From Rallus limicola (lineage: Eukaryota > Chordata > Aves > Gruiformes > Rallidae), in NCBI GenBank assembly GCA_022605955.1, contig JAKCOZ010000039.1:4216001-4280000 (forward strand): a stretch of DNA of 64,000 bases, read 5' to 3'. Position 1 is the stretch's first letter, and every line of letters starts with the position of its first letter. Below are positions 31,926 to 43,115 of the stretch, piece after piece. The position numbers and the translations under genes were made by a program. A model generated the notes under the pieces. That model had not been told where the DNA came from. It made no database searches and saw only the letters and a list, made by a program, of their open reading frames with translations.

Positions 31926-34552
31926 ACTCATTCCATTAACACTGACTGATACCCATCTGTACCAGCTTTCCTGGTGGCCTCCAGCTGCTGCCTGCCCACC
32001 CACAGGGTGTCTCACTGCGATCTCCATCACCTGTAGTGACTACTGCAGTACTGCTCACTGGCTGCTGAAGAGATCCTGACACCTCATAACAGCTGTGACA
32101 TGTATTCTCCAAATTAATGATCATTTTTTTAACAGACAAATAATTAATCGGCTTTTAAGACTCTTCCTATTATTACTCCCTCCGATCAGTCGAGTTGGGT
32201 ATGTTCACAGACACCACTTCTGTGCTTTCAAAAGGACTGGCTGGGGCAGGTATATTTTTGATTCCCACAGATCAGTGAGATCAAACCTAGAAGTCAGGGT
32301 CAAGATGGAAGGTAGGACAGTAATACCTAGGCCTCTTTCTTTTTCCCCACTCACACTTAGGTTTCTGCAGCAGCCTGTCACAGTATTAGTCTAAAGGCAG
32401 ACCTCCCTTGAACCCTGATTCTTAGGGAACATTGACAAAATACCCTGGAAAGACATCATGGAACCTAAAACACTTAATGCTGCTAATGATCCTACACTTG
32501 ACAGAGACATCAGGGCATTCCCTGTCCTTCCCCCTCCTCAGGCAGTAAATTACTCATTGCTTGCTTTGTGAGTTTTATCTCCTCCTCCCTTCATTTGCTC
32601 CAGATATCTGTGCCCCTTTTTTAATCTTTCAGGTGGTCTAGCTGCTTGCAGAATCTAATTAAAATTCTAAGTAATTTTCGGCTGTTTTTCACTTTCAAGA
32701 CCACTTCTTGGACTTGAAAAAGGGGCTTCTGCCCAAAAGTTTATCTGTTTTTTTTCTCAAAAGGCAGTTGCCTTCATAAAAGATAGCCCCTCTTCACAAA
32801 CCACAGTGGGGGAAAAAAAAAAAAAAAAAAAAAGAGCAATTTGCATCTTTAGCAGTGGGTTGAGTGACAGGGGAACATTTGGCTCCTTCTCCATAGTGTA
32901 ATATGCAGCTAAAAACATCCAGTTAGTAGGTGTGCTTCCATTTGGTTTTATTTTTACAAGATTGTTCTAGAAAAATTAGTATTTCTGTAGTAGTATTGAA
33001 ACCTCTTACAAATTCAGAGGTGGACTCATATTTATCAGTCAGGGTAGAAACCCTTTGGCCCAACTGCCAAGGTAGCTGGCCCTTCAGGTGGCTTTGCTAT
33101 ACTTGAGAGCTGCAGCTGTGAAATGGGAAATGTTACTTTAAAATGTGTTTGTTAAATAGGTCAGGGCTCCTGTGTGAGCACTGATCTGATGTGGAGTTAA
33201 GCTAAACCACCCATACCAAGTTTAAAAAGCTTTAAATGAGAGTAGGAGTGTTGGCATGACAAGGTTTTGCATCCCTTTAACTCAAGTTGCCTTTAAAACT
33301 GATTTAAACTCAGGGGACACTGAATCAATCCCAGGACTAATTTAGTGGTATTTTAATTGGTGTGGGCTTTGCCAGAAACACTTCCCTGAGGTAGTGGTGC
33401 TGAAAATTTCCTGTGATGCCCATATAAACATTCTGTTATGTCATGTGCTGATAATTTGTCATGAACTAGATGCATTAATTTTTTTTAAATTATTTTTTTT
33501 TCCCAGAAAGCAGCATTGTTTGAAGAAAATCTTTATGTTCTTCACCTGCTTTCTGTGCAAGCAGCCCCTCCAAACACTCCTTGCCTCCAGCCAGGGTTAA
33601 TACATCCCAGAGGGGTAAGTAAAAAGGTGCTCCCTTTGCAGCAGGGTCTTTTGACTGACATGTAAAATGATGTGACAGGGTTTCCTGATGATACACCCTT
33701 CATCTTTGGAGATGAAGTAAATTCCCAGGGACTAGTGGAAGGCCTGTGTTTTTGTAGATGAGGCTTTTAGTATAATTGGAGGGGGATTTTCTAGGCAGGT
33801 GTCTGCAGAGCATCACAAGAAGCCTTTCTTGTGGAGGACACATCTCAGCTAGTTGTGAATTACTGCAGTGTTACCTCCATCAAATATTAGCATCTGGATA
33901 TGACTGTGCTCAACTAATTGTTTGTGTCTTGGATTGAAATGGGAACTGGTACTTTGTCATCCTCTCTCTCCTTAAACAGTACAGTTTCAGCCCATCATGG
34001 CAACCCCCATTGATCTGTATGAAAAGAGAGGAGATCCTCCTGCAGCTAAGTCTCCTGCCAGGCACAGTCTGTGGAAATATATGAGGGGTGGGGCTGGAGG
34101 AACAGAGGTAAAGCTGTGTAGTAAGGGACAGGACCAGTGTGTTCTAACCTCTAAGGGGGGTATGAAAATCACATAGCAGTGGTGATATTTTACATCATTT
34201 ACTGGATGTGGGCAAGAACAGCTGAAGAAAATGAAGACTAAATGACCCAGCAAGACCTGGCATGGCAGAGAGGCCTGGCAAGGCAGTCTGTGCCCAGGGC
34301 ACCCTTTCCCAGCCTGTCTCCTGGCATGAAGGCTCTTGCATTGGGAGAGAGAATGCATGACAAGTCCATGATGCAAGATCAGCTTTTGACTTCACAAAAT
34401 TGCTGGAATTTAGGTCTGAAACAGGAGCTTCAACTTTTTAGCCCTTCATTGCACCCACCCACTTGGCAACTGTGGCTCTAACCAGTTTTGTTCAAGTTCT
34501 TTCCTCAGAGAGTTTCAGGGCAATAATGATTTGATCTCTAGGTGCTAAACCT
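31926..34552. other. intergenic DNA, no gene seen
   Basis: This is unique sequence apart from the A run at 32813-32833. I see no conserved reading frame or recognised transposon. Confidence 0.6.
32813..32833 (+). repeat. run of 21 A
   Basis: This is a pure A run in intergenic DNA. I do not see a processed gene copy in front of it. Confidence 0.9.
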
Positions 34553-35870
34553 TCATCACAGAATCACAGGTTGGAAAAGACTTTTGAGATAAGTCCAACC
34601 ATACCTGTCCTCTACTAAACCATATCCCTTAGCACCTCATCTACCCATCTTTTAAATACATCCAGGGATGGTGCCCAATAACCCTTTTGATGAAGAACTT
34701 TTTCCTAATGTCTAATCTGAACCTGCCCTGGTGCAGCTTGAGCCCATTCCTTGGGCAGAGACCAACACCCATCTCTCTACAGCCTCTTTTCAGGTAATTG
34801 TAGGTGGTGATAAGGTCTTCCCACACCCTTCTCTTCTCCAGGCTAAATATCCCCAGCTCCCTCAGCTGCTCCTTATAAGGTTTGCTCTCCAGCCCCTTCA
34901 CCAGCCCTTCTCTGGTTATGCTCCTGGACCTCAATGTCTTCTAGTGAGGGTCCAAAACTGAAGACAGTATTTGAGGTGCAGCCTCACTAATGCCGAGCAC
35001 AATCACTTCCCTGGACCTGCTGGCCATGCTGTTTCTGAGACAAGCCAAGATGCCACTTGGCCATCCAGGCACACTGCTGACTCATATTCAGTTGGCAGTG
35101 AACCAACACCCCCAGGTCCTTCTCTGCCAGGCAGCTTTCTAGCCACTTTTCATAGAATCATAGGGGTTGGAAGGGACCTCCAGAGATCATCAGGTCCAAC
35201 CCCCCTGCCAAAGCAGCTCCCTAGGACAGGTCACTCAGGCATCCAGACGGGTCTTGAATATCTCCAGAGAAGGAGACTCCACAACCCCCTGGGCAGCCTG
35301 TCCCAGGGCTCTGTCACCCTCACTGTGTAAAAGTTCTTCCCCATGTTGGTGCGGAACTTCCTGTGCTCCAACTTGCAGCCATTGCCCCTTGTCCTGTCCC
35401 CACAGACCACTGAAAAGGGGCTGGCCAATCCCCCTGTGTCCCACACTTAAGATATTTATAAACATTAATAAGATCCCCCATTAATGTTCTTTTCTGTAGG
35501 CTGAACAGCCCCAGCTCACTCAGCCTTTCCTCATAGGGGAGCTGTTCCAGGCCCTTAATCATCTTTGTAGCCCTCCTCTGGACACTTTCCAGTAGATCCC
35601 TGTCCTTTTTATACCAAGGACCCCAGAACTGGACACAATACTCCAGGTGGGGCCTGACCAGGGCAGAATAGAGGGGGAGGATCACCTCCTTTGACCTGCT
35701 GGCCACACTCCTCCTGATGCACCCCAGGATCCCATATGCTCTCTTAGCCACCAAGGCACACTGCTGGCTCATGGCCAACCTGTCATCACTTCCCCAAGCC
35801 TGGAGCACTGCACAAGGTTGTCATGTCCCAAGTGCAGGACTCTGCACTTCTTACTAATTGGGAATTGATG
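34553..35870 (-). mobile_element. CR1 LINE split by a second CR1 (outer copy)
   Basis: The outer element occupies 34553-35150 and resumes at about 35788-35870. Its 3' end is at 34553. The halves join at AGCCACT / CTTCCCCAAGCCTG, which are contiguous in other CR1 copies. The inner element is described separately. Confidence 0.8.
35150..35788 (-). mobile_element. CR1 LINE nested in another CR1 (inner copy)
   Basis: This copy begins with a reversed 3' end (CATAGAATCATAGGGGTTGG) and stops at CATGGCCAACCTGTCATCA. The minus frame shows [33 protein letters not shown] and [16 protein letters not shown] with few breaks, so it is younger than its host. Confidence 0.85.
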
Positions 35871-37142
35871 GCACAACACCAGGCCACCCATCAGTTTGAT
35901 TCTTTCAGGTGTGTTTAGGTTATGCAATATAGCCAGCCTTTCAGGCTCTGGCAATCCCTTGGAGCCTTTTGGATCCAGAGCCAAAATTCATAATTTAGAT
36001 CTATGTTGGCAGTGTAGTAAGCTAGAATCCTAGATCTCAAGATTGGTCCTGGAAAGAGATGAGCTTTTATCATCAGTGTGGCTTATCAGGTCTGATCTAT
36101 TCACAAATAGTAGAATACTTGAACTTGATCTGTCTAATCAAGTTCAACTTGATTAGACAGATGAAGATAGCCCAAAAGAAATAATTTTTTAGCATACAAG
36201 TAAGGTCTTCAGCAACAATGCCTCCTGCACTCAGAGGAACTGTTGTGTTGTCACCCTGAGGTGTGCAGTATTTACAATTGTTCCTGTTGCAACCGTGCCC
36301 CTGAAAATCTTCTGCCTCTCCTTTGGCTGTACACCCACTGCTGGGTTTTGCTTGATGGCTGGCTGCACTTCTTCAGACAAACAGAGAGGTCACTGCACAG
36401 CAACAAAAAGCCCTTTTATCTGTGACATTAAATTCAGCGTACCTAAAACCCTACCCGGGGGGTGGGAATGTGTGGTGGTGTCAGGCTGAACTGCAACCCA
36501 TGCATTTTCAGGACAAATGGGACTGGAATTGCAGAGATGAGAACTTTGAAGCAAGGTCCTGCCCATGGCTGCAGCTTAGTAACCTCATAAACATCTGTGT
36601 GACTAAAAGAACTGTGGCAGAGAGGTCCCCTCCTGTCTTGGGTCTGCTACCATTCAGTGTTTCACTGATGTGCCAAATGCTGGCATGAAGGGTGAATGCA
36701 TTAAAGTTGCAGCCAGCGTGAGGTTGGGAAGGACCAACAGTGTGTTGGAGACTGAGACTGGAATTAAAAAATCACCTGAGAAGGCAGTTGGACAAGGCCA
36801 GTGAGCCAGTGAGCATTCAAACAAAATTACTAAAGGAAAATCTATTGAAGGCTTTTACACACAGTGATGTGATGTGAGGTTCCAGCCAGCTCTGAACCAC
36901 ACAATGCTAGAAGCTGAGAGGGTGTATGGGGAAAGTGCTGCCTGACATTGGTCCCACGTCTCTGCTTTTTCCTAGGCTTCTGCTGCTGCTGGCAAATGCA
37001 GCTGCTGCTGCGCTCCATATGGCTGCTCTGATGTCATGCTCCTGAGTGCAGAGCAGAAATGATCAGCTACAGACTCAGGACAGAGGACCAGGCAGCAGCT
37101 CTAGAGAAAAGATCTGGGGAACTGGTGGATCCAAAGCGGAAC
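35871..37142. other. intergenic DNA with a palindrome
   Basis: It contains the near-palindrome at 36124-36166. Nothing else is recognised. Confidence 0.6.
36124..36166. repeat. 43-bp near-perfect palindrome
   Basis: Left arm ATCTGTCTAATCAAGTT (36128-36144) and right arm AACTTGATTAGACAGAT (36146-36162) are exact reverse complements around one C. Past one mismatch (G at 36127 and 36163) the pairing continues for three more bases on each side. Confidence 0.95.
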
Positions 37143-37925
37143 CAGAATCATTGAATCACAGATTCATTTTGTTTGGAAAAGACCTTTAAGATCATTGAGT
37201 CTCACCATTAACCTAGCACTGCAGAGTCCACCACTAAACCACCTGTCCTGGTTTCAGTCAGGATAGAGTTAACTTCATTTGCAGCAGCGGATGGAATGCT
37301 GTGTTTGGGAGTTAAAATGAAAGCAGTGCTGGTAACACCCTGATGTTTCTAGTTGCAGTCAGACAGTCAAAGCCAGGACAGGTGACCCAGATGGGCCAAA
37401 GAGAGCATTCCATGCCAATTACGTCCTGCCCAGGATAAAGGGGGGCTGATGGGAGGAAGAAGAGGGGTGGTTCTGGGACGCGAGGGTCTTGGGGGACGGT
37501 CGGGTTCCGGGACGGCTCTGGGTGGTACGGCCTGAGTTGTGTGGTTCGGTGAGAAACTGCATTGTGTATCAATAGTTTCATATTCTTTTGATCTAAAGTC
37601 CTGTTAGCATTGTTATATTTTATTTTCCTGTTATCTTAGTAAACTATCCTTATCCCAACCCACGGGCCTCTTAGTTTCTTGGTTTCGGAGTTATTTGCCC
37701 CTTCCTTTTCCCTTCCCTTGTTTCCCCCCCCTTTCCCTCTTCTCCTGCTCTTTTACTTTAAGGAGCAGGCAGCTGCGTGCATCTCGGCCCACAGCTGGGG
37801 TGAAACCAAGACACCACCCTAAGCACCACATTTACATGTCTTCCAGGGATGGTGACTCAACCAGTTCCCTGGGCAGCCTGTTCCCGTGATTGACAGCCCT
37901 TGCAGTGAAGAATTTTTTCTACTAT
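37143..37925 (-). mobile_element. CR1 LINE split by a solo LTR
   Basis: CR1 sequence at 37143-37243 (reversed 3' end, then CCACTAAACC) continues at 37814-37925 (CTTCCAGGGATGG, TTCCCTGGGCAGCCTG). The piece between is a complete LTR with a 5-bp duplication. Confidence 0.8.
37244..37813 (+). mobile_element. ERV solo LTR inside a CR1, with target-site duplication
   Basis: This 570-bp LTR starts TGTCCTGGTTTCAG and ends GAAACCAAGACA, with a perfect CCACC duplication at 37239-37243 and 37814-37818. It is nearly identical by eye to the reverse-oriented LTR at 7425-7999, so the two belong to one subfamily and are young relative to other repeats here. No internal viral sequence remains. Confidence 0.9.
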
Positions 37926-38559
37926 TTGTCTTACCTGTTTTAAGAGAAGCCCACACCATATTGGAATACATAAGTGGTGATACTTTGTGTAAGAAACTTT
38001 TGCTGTCTTAAAGGTGCAAGGGGCATCTCTGTTCAGTGCTGCTAATACCTCCTGGAGCACTTACTCTGGCTATAGTAACCCACTTGGAAAAAGGTGTGGA
38101 CTATTTGGCAAGGGTTCAGAGGAGCAGCGGAAATAGAAGGAATACGAGTTAGTTTATTTCACTCAAAGGGATTTCAGGCATTGGAGACACTTTTGAGTAC
38201 TGTCAATAGAGAAGCAAGGAATAGGCTGGCTACCTAGTTCTCTATTTTGAGAATAGGCTAGAAACCTGCTCTGGTGAGAGCAGAAAGCATGTTAGATCCA
38301 CCATGAATGACACAGATAATAGCCAGTCTTGTTCCACAGAGGGACAGGTGTCAGGGAAGGCAGTGGGCCTGGCAGCAGCCTGACTCTCCTCACAGAAGAC
38401 ACAGGCCTTGACAATATCTTTGCCTTCCTGTGACACAGGGAAGTTACTCATGCTGAGAGGTTTTTAGCAATCACATTCTCAAAACATGGTGGCCTTGAAG
38501 ACAGGGGTACAAACTGCCCTAAACCAAGAAGGAGTTGTGGGAAGGTATCTGGGAGTAAG

Positions 38560-38850
38560 TGAATATGTCAAGAACCATCCATAATAAATGGCCAACACAG
38601 CAGGTGTGCAGATAGTTTCAGACATCAAAGGTAAACTAACAATGTTTAGCTATAACATATGCTTATCAGAACCCATTATAATTACTAACCAATCAGCTTG
38701 GTGTGAACAGTGTGTGTAACCAATTAGCAGGTTTTTTTAGCTTGCCACGTTTGCAGTAACCAATATATATAATCTGTGTGATTTTGCTCAATAAATGGCT
38801 TTTCCTTAATTCATATCAAATTGCGTGTTGCCTATCACCCATCTCCAAAG
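38560..38850 (+). mobile_element. LTR with class-II-like promoter layout (probable)
   Basis: Three CCAAT boxes (38689, 38720, 38760), a TATATATAAT at 38764-38773 and AATAAA at 38790-38795 are packed into about 110 bp. Placing the poly(A) signal just after the TATA box, right at the expected start, is the arrangement of alpha-/beta-retrovirus LTRs. I could not find clean TG/CA ends or a duplication, so the limits are approximate and the call is an inference from architecture. Confidence 0.5.
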
Positions 38851-39692
38851 ACAGGCTGCCTCTAGGTCCTTTCTAGGTCCTTTCTAGCCCTACTCTGTCA
38901 CTCTCTGATTCTTAGATGAACTATGTGCTGTCATTTCCACCTGTTTACACTGATTACATGACAGGGGTAAAAATAATACCCTTGTATTCCTGTTCAGAAT
39001 AGACAAGAGGGTTTGGAAAAGGGACGTTGTCAGAAAGGAATGTGTTTGTTGTCCTGCTTGGCAGGATGGGTCTGTGTGAAAACCCCTGTGTACAGAGGGA
39101 GGAGCCTTCAGGTTCTGCAGTGGTCAGAGCTTTAATCGTGGTATGGCTCTCTGCTTCTGTCCTATTTAAACAGAGTGTGGTACAGCCCTTTGACTCAGAT
39201 TGCAGATGCTGCAGAAAGGGGGCCCCTCCCGTGCCAAACTGAAGGTAAAGGTGAGCAGGGCTTTAACTGCTTGTGCCTGCCATGATCAGACTCTGCTTAA
39301 TCCACTGGCAGTGAACCTGGATCTCTCTGCAGAGAAATCTGCTCTTACAGCAAAGAGGAAGATTTATAAATTCACCCACAACCTCCCACCCCCCACAAAT
39401 CAGTGCCTGTCCAGCTGATTCAATTGCTTGCCAAAGGATGAAGGTGTGTTTAAACTCCTCAGTAGATCTGGCTCACTGCTAGATCCCTCTGTCATGTGAG
39501 CTGAGCTGACTTCCCATGGAACAGCAGGGCCTGCTGCATAAGGGAAAGGGAGCTGGGAGGGTGGGTGGTGGGAGGCAGGCAGGGCAGCGTCCTCCTCAGC
39601 AAGGGTGCAGACCCACGGTGCCCCAGTGCGGCTAGTGGAGTGGGACTGAGATCCAAAGTCAAGCCAGGCTGGGATGCACAAGGTATTCTATT
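38851..39692. other. intergenic DNA, no gene seen
   Basis: It has a short tandem TTTCTAGGTCC repeat at about 38866-38889 and otherwise unique sequence. Short reading frames show no family that I recognise. Confidence 0.55.
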
Positions 39693-40237
39693 CTACTCCA
39701 CTCTTGTGAGATGCCATCTGGAGTACTGTGTCCAGCTGTAGGGTCCCCAGTACAGACAGACATGAGGCTGCTGAAGCAAGTCCAGAGGAGGGCTGTGAAG
39801 ATGATTTGGGGGCTGGAGCACTTCTCCTGTGAAGACAGGCTGAGAGAATTGGGCTTGTTCAGCCTGGAGAAAAGAGAGCTCCAAGGAGAGCTTATGGCAG
39901 CCTTCCAGTACCTGAAGGGGCCTATAGGAAAGATGGAGAGGGGCTGTTTACAAGGGCATGGGGTGATAGGGCATGAGGGAATGGTTTTAAACTGAAAGAG
40001 GGCATGTTTAGATCGGGCACAAGGAAAAAACCTTTACTGTGAGGGTGGTGAGGCCCTTGCAGAGGCTGCCCAGAGAAGCTGTGGCTGTCCCCTCCCTGAC
40101 AGTGTTCAAAGCCGGGTTGGATGGGGCTTTGGGCAGCCTGGTCTAGTGGAGGGTGTCCCTGCCCATGGCAGGGGGTTGGAACCAGATGGTCTTTGAGGTC
40201 CCCTCCAACCTGAACCTGGCTGTGATTCTGTGATACA
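39693..40237 (+). mobile_element. CR1 LINE 3' fragment
   Basis: The fragment is about 545 bp from CGCCAT-like start GAGATGCCATCTGGAGTACTG to the tail CTGGCTGTGATTCTGTGAT. The + frame shows KMIWGLEHFSCEDRLRELGL. It belongs to a subfamily with a CCCTGACAGTGTTCAAAGCC motif unlike most others here. Confidence 0.8.
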
Positions 40238-41744
40238 GGGCCAGGCCCATCTTGGCTGCAGCCTAAAGCAGGCAGGAAGTGAGGGAAGGGCCTGAGCACA
40301 AATGCAGCTCTTGAAGCCTGGGGGAAGATCGTCCCAGTGATGGCTGCTCACAGCTCTGTCCCACACTGTGACTGGTTTTACTGCAGTTTGAGCTAAGGTT
40401 ACAACTTCTATCTACAGACACCCCTTTAAAGTTAAACAGCTTTTTTTTTCTAAGGGCAACTAACGTGTCTGCCCAGTTTTTCTCCCCAGAGACACTGAGC
40501 TGAAGTGTATCCTCAGTAAACTCAGAGATCCCCACAGAGGAGTCTCAAAGAAGACTATCCCCACGCTGGAGATCTGTGGTCGCCCTCCAGACTCTTTGCT
40601 CGTTCGTGTGCCCGTGACATACGGAGACACCCCACTAGATGGCGAGCCAGGAGCCGGTGGATCGCAAACAGGGCTCTACTATCCTTTGTAGGAGGCCAGA
40701 GATTTTTTCCACTGGTGTTGGTGGCATTCCCATATCACCTGGAATGCCCCAGGACCAGTGAAAGAAAAATTTGTTCTTGGACCTGTAACTGAGCTCTCTG
40801 GGCTACTGGCCAGTTGGATGCTGTAAATAAATACCATTTTCTCTAGGTAATTCCTACCCCCATGTGATGAACTTGGGCCCATGGAAATTTTAACCGTTGG
40901 AGGGTCTAATCCTGCTGTGCCAAACTCGCTCAGTTGCCACTTTTGAAAATGGCATTTGCTTCACAAATGTTTTGAAGCCTGAAATCGAATTCTGTCATTT
41001 TACTCCATGGCTGCATGCTATTTACTTCATGGTTATGCAGTGTGAGCTCTCTGTCTTGTCAACAGAGAAATAATCATCAGAGCACATGACACCTTAACGA
41101 TGCTGTTCCTTCTGGCACTGGATTTGCCAGCAGGCAGTAAATGAGGAACATAGTTACATTTAGAAAGCAAACCTTGCTGCAGATGCTCCAGGAAAATGGC
41201 AGGAATGAAGGTGGTGTTATAGGGAAACCAGTAGATCGACCTTGTGGTCTCCCAGCTGTGGAAAGCATCACTTTAAGATACTGTGGGAGAAAGCAGGCAA
41301 CAGGATTAAAAGACTGCAGTTTGGAAAAGAGCTTCCTAAATGGCAATCCAGTAATTTGAGTTTACAACACTTGTCAGCTGCCAATAAAAACCTGCTATGG
41401 TTTTCAAAGATCCCTAGACAGATCTGTCACTTATTATTTTGATAGGGATTTTGTGTCTACTATATTACCCCTTTGTGTGAAAATCAAAAATGGACCTGAG
41501 TGACAAAGGAGATGTCAGAGGGCTAGGAGGCATCACCCAGCTTCTGAATGATTTGCCCCAGTTTGTATTGCTTTAGAAAAGTCTGGCAGCACTGTGGGAG
41601 CCATTATGAAATGCAGAATTTTAAGGGTGTAGGATGGTAGAAGAAGCCTTTTGAAAAATGTGTGTGTGTGTCCATCCCAAAATGTGCTCTGAGAAAATAA
41701 GGGCTTATCTATCTATGAAATGGCTGATAACCTCAGGCACTTTA
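40238..41744. other. intergenic DNA with a CTCF-like motif
   Basis: Apart from the motif at 40632-40646 I see no gene or transposon. Confidence 0.55.
40632..40646 (+). promoter_or_regulatory. CTCF-like motif in the TPT1-SLC25A30 intergenic region
   Basis: CCACTAGATGGCGAG fits the CTCF core consensus. It sits in a locally CpG-bearing, non-repeat stretch (about 40550-40680) between repeats, as expected for an insulator, but it is only a motif match. Confidence 0.5.
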
Positions 41745-41900
41745 AGATTAGGATAAGAAAGGACCTTGGGAGGTCAATCATCTGGTCATCTTGCATCAGG
41801 GGGATTAGTTAGACATGCACCACTCTGGAGAGATGTTTGTCAACCTTGTTTTTCAGATCTCCTGATGATGAAGATTTCCATCTCCCTCTGCAGAACAAAC
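41745..41900 (-). mobile_element. old CR1-like fragment
   Basis: The order AAAGGACCTTGGGAGGTC, ATCATCTGGTC, then GAGATGTTTGTC, CCTTGTTTTTCAG and ATCTCCTGATGATGAAGATT resembles the reversed 3' region of old amniote CR1 families. It is strongly diverged. Confidence 0.5.
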
Positions 41901-42494
41901 ATTTACTGAAAAAGGGGGGGGGGTGGGTCTTCCCATCCCCTATGAGTGTTGTAATACAGGGTGGATCATAACCTGTATTAAAGTAGACTTAGGGGTCTGT
42001 CTGATGCTCAGACCCTCATGGAGATCAGGAGCTCAGCCTGCCCCATTCTACATGGACACCTGGATGCACAGTTTCCATATTTATCTGAAAAATTGCTGTA
42101 TTAGTTGTTGGTGCTTTCACCATGATCTTCCTCACTGGTTCTTCCCTGGGCCAGTGGGCACATGGAAATCTGCCTGCAGGTCTGTAGTACTGTATGTTGT
42201 TAGGAGAAAGGGAGGGACCAGCCCATCTCATGTATTTCTAACAAGTTTTGCATATAAAAAGCAGTTTAGCTAATGAATACAATTCAGGGCAGAGTGGTCT
42301 GAAGTGGTAAGAGATACTTCTGTGAAAATGTAAGAGCAGTTCTTGGTGCTGATCAGGAGACTGAGCTGTTGGCAAAAATTAAAGAAAGAAATAAGGATTA
42401 AAACCATCCCTGCCATAGATATGTGTGTACACATACAGACCAGATATTTATAGAGACAAATACACATTTTTGTATGTAACTGCTGTATGCCCAA

Positions 42495-43115
42495 ATGTCC
42501 AGTGTCATGTGCAGTTCTGGCCTCCCCACGTCAAAAGAGTGTGATAAAAGCAGTAGCAGTACTGAGAAGGGAGGCAAGGAGCAAAGTAAGAAACTGGGAC
42601 AGGATGCACCAGCTTTAAAAAGAGAGATTTGGGGTGGTGGGTATCATGGCAGTCTTTGAAATGAACAGTGGCACTGAAAAGCTCAAAGAGGTTGATTATT
42701 CACTGCCTGTCAGTATACAGGAGCTATGGGAACATCAAGAAAATGATGAGGTGACAAGTTCAGAGAAGACAAAAAAAGGCTCCTTTTAACACCCTGGGTG
42801 TAGTTACACTGTGGAACTTATGGCTCCAGGATGCTGTGGATGCCAAAAATTTAGATTTTTTGCAAAAGCAATTAAAAAGAGTCATGGAAAAAAACTGCAG
42901 GAAAAGCTATTAAGCACTTCTGGCTCAGGAGGAGGCTCTTCAGCCAAGGACTGCTGGAGGCCAGGGAATTTAACACCAAAATGTTCCCTTATGATTGCCA
43001 TACATATTCTGGTTTTTTCCTTCCTGTGTCTCCTGTAGGGCGGTGTCTGAGGCAGGAGACTGCCTTGGGTGAACATCTCCTCTGAGGCAGGATGGCTGTA
43101 CCATGTACAGCAGGG
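42495..43115 (+). mobile_element. ancient CR1 (amniote-wide type)
   Basis: The segment has GTGCAGTTCTGGCCTCCCCA, then GTGGAACTTATGGCTCCAGG, then GCCAAAAATTTAGATTTTTT and TTAAAAAGAGTCATGG. This series follows the order of old CR1 copies known from turtles and crocodiles. The end, GTCTGAGGCAGGAGACTGCC and onwards, fits the 3' UTR of that group. There is no open frame. It is much older than the other CR1 copies in the window. Confidence 0.6.
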
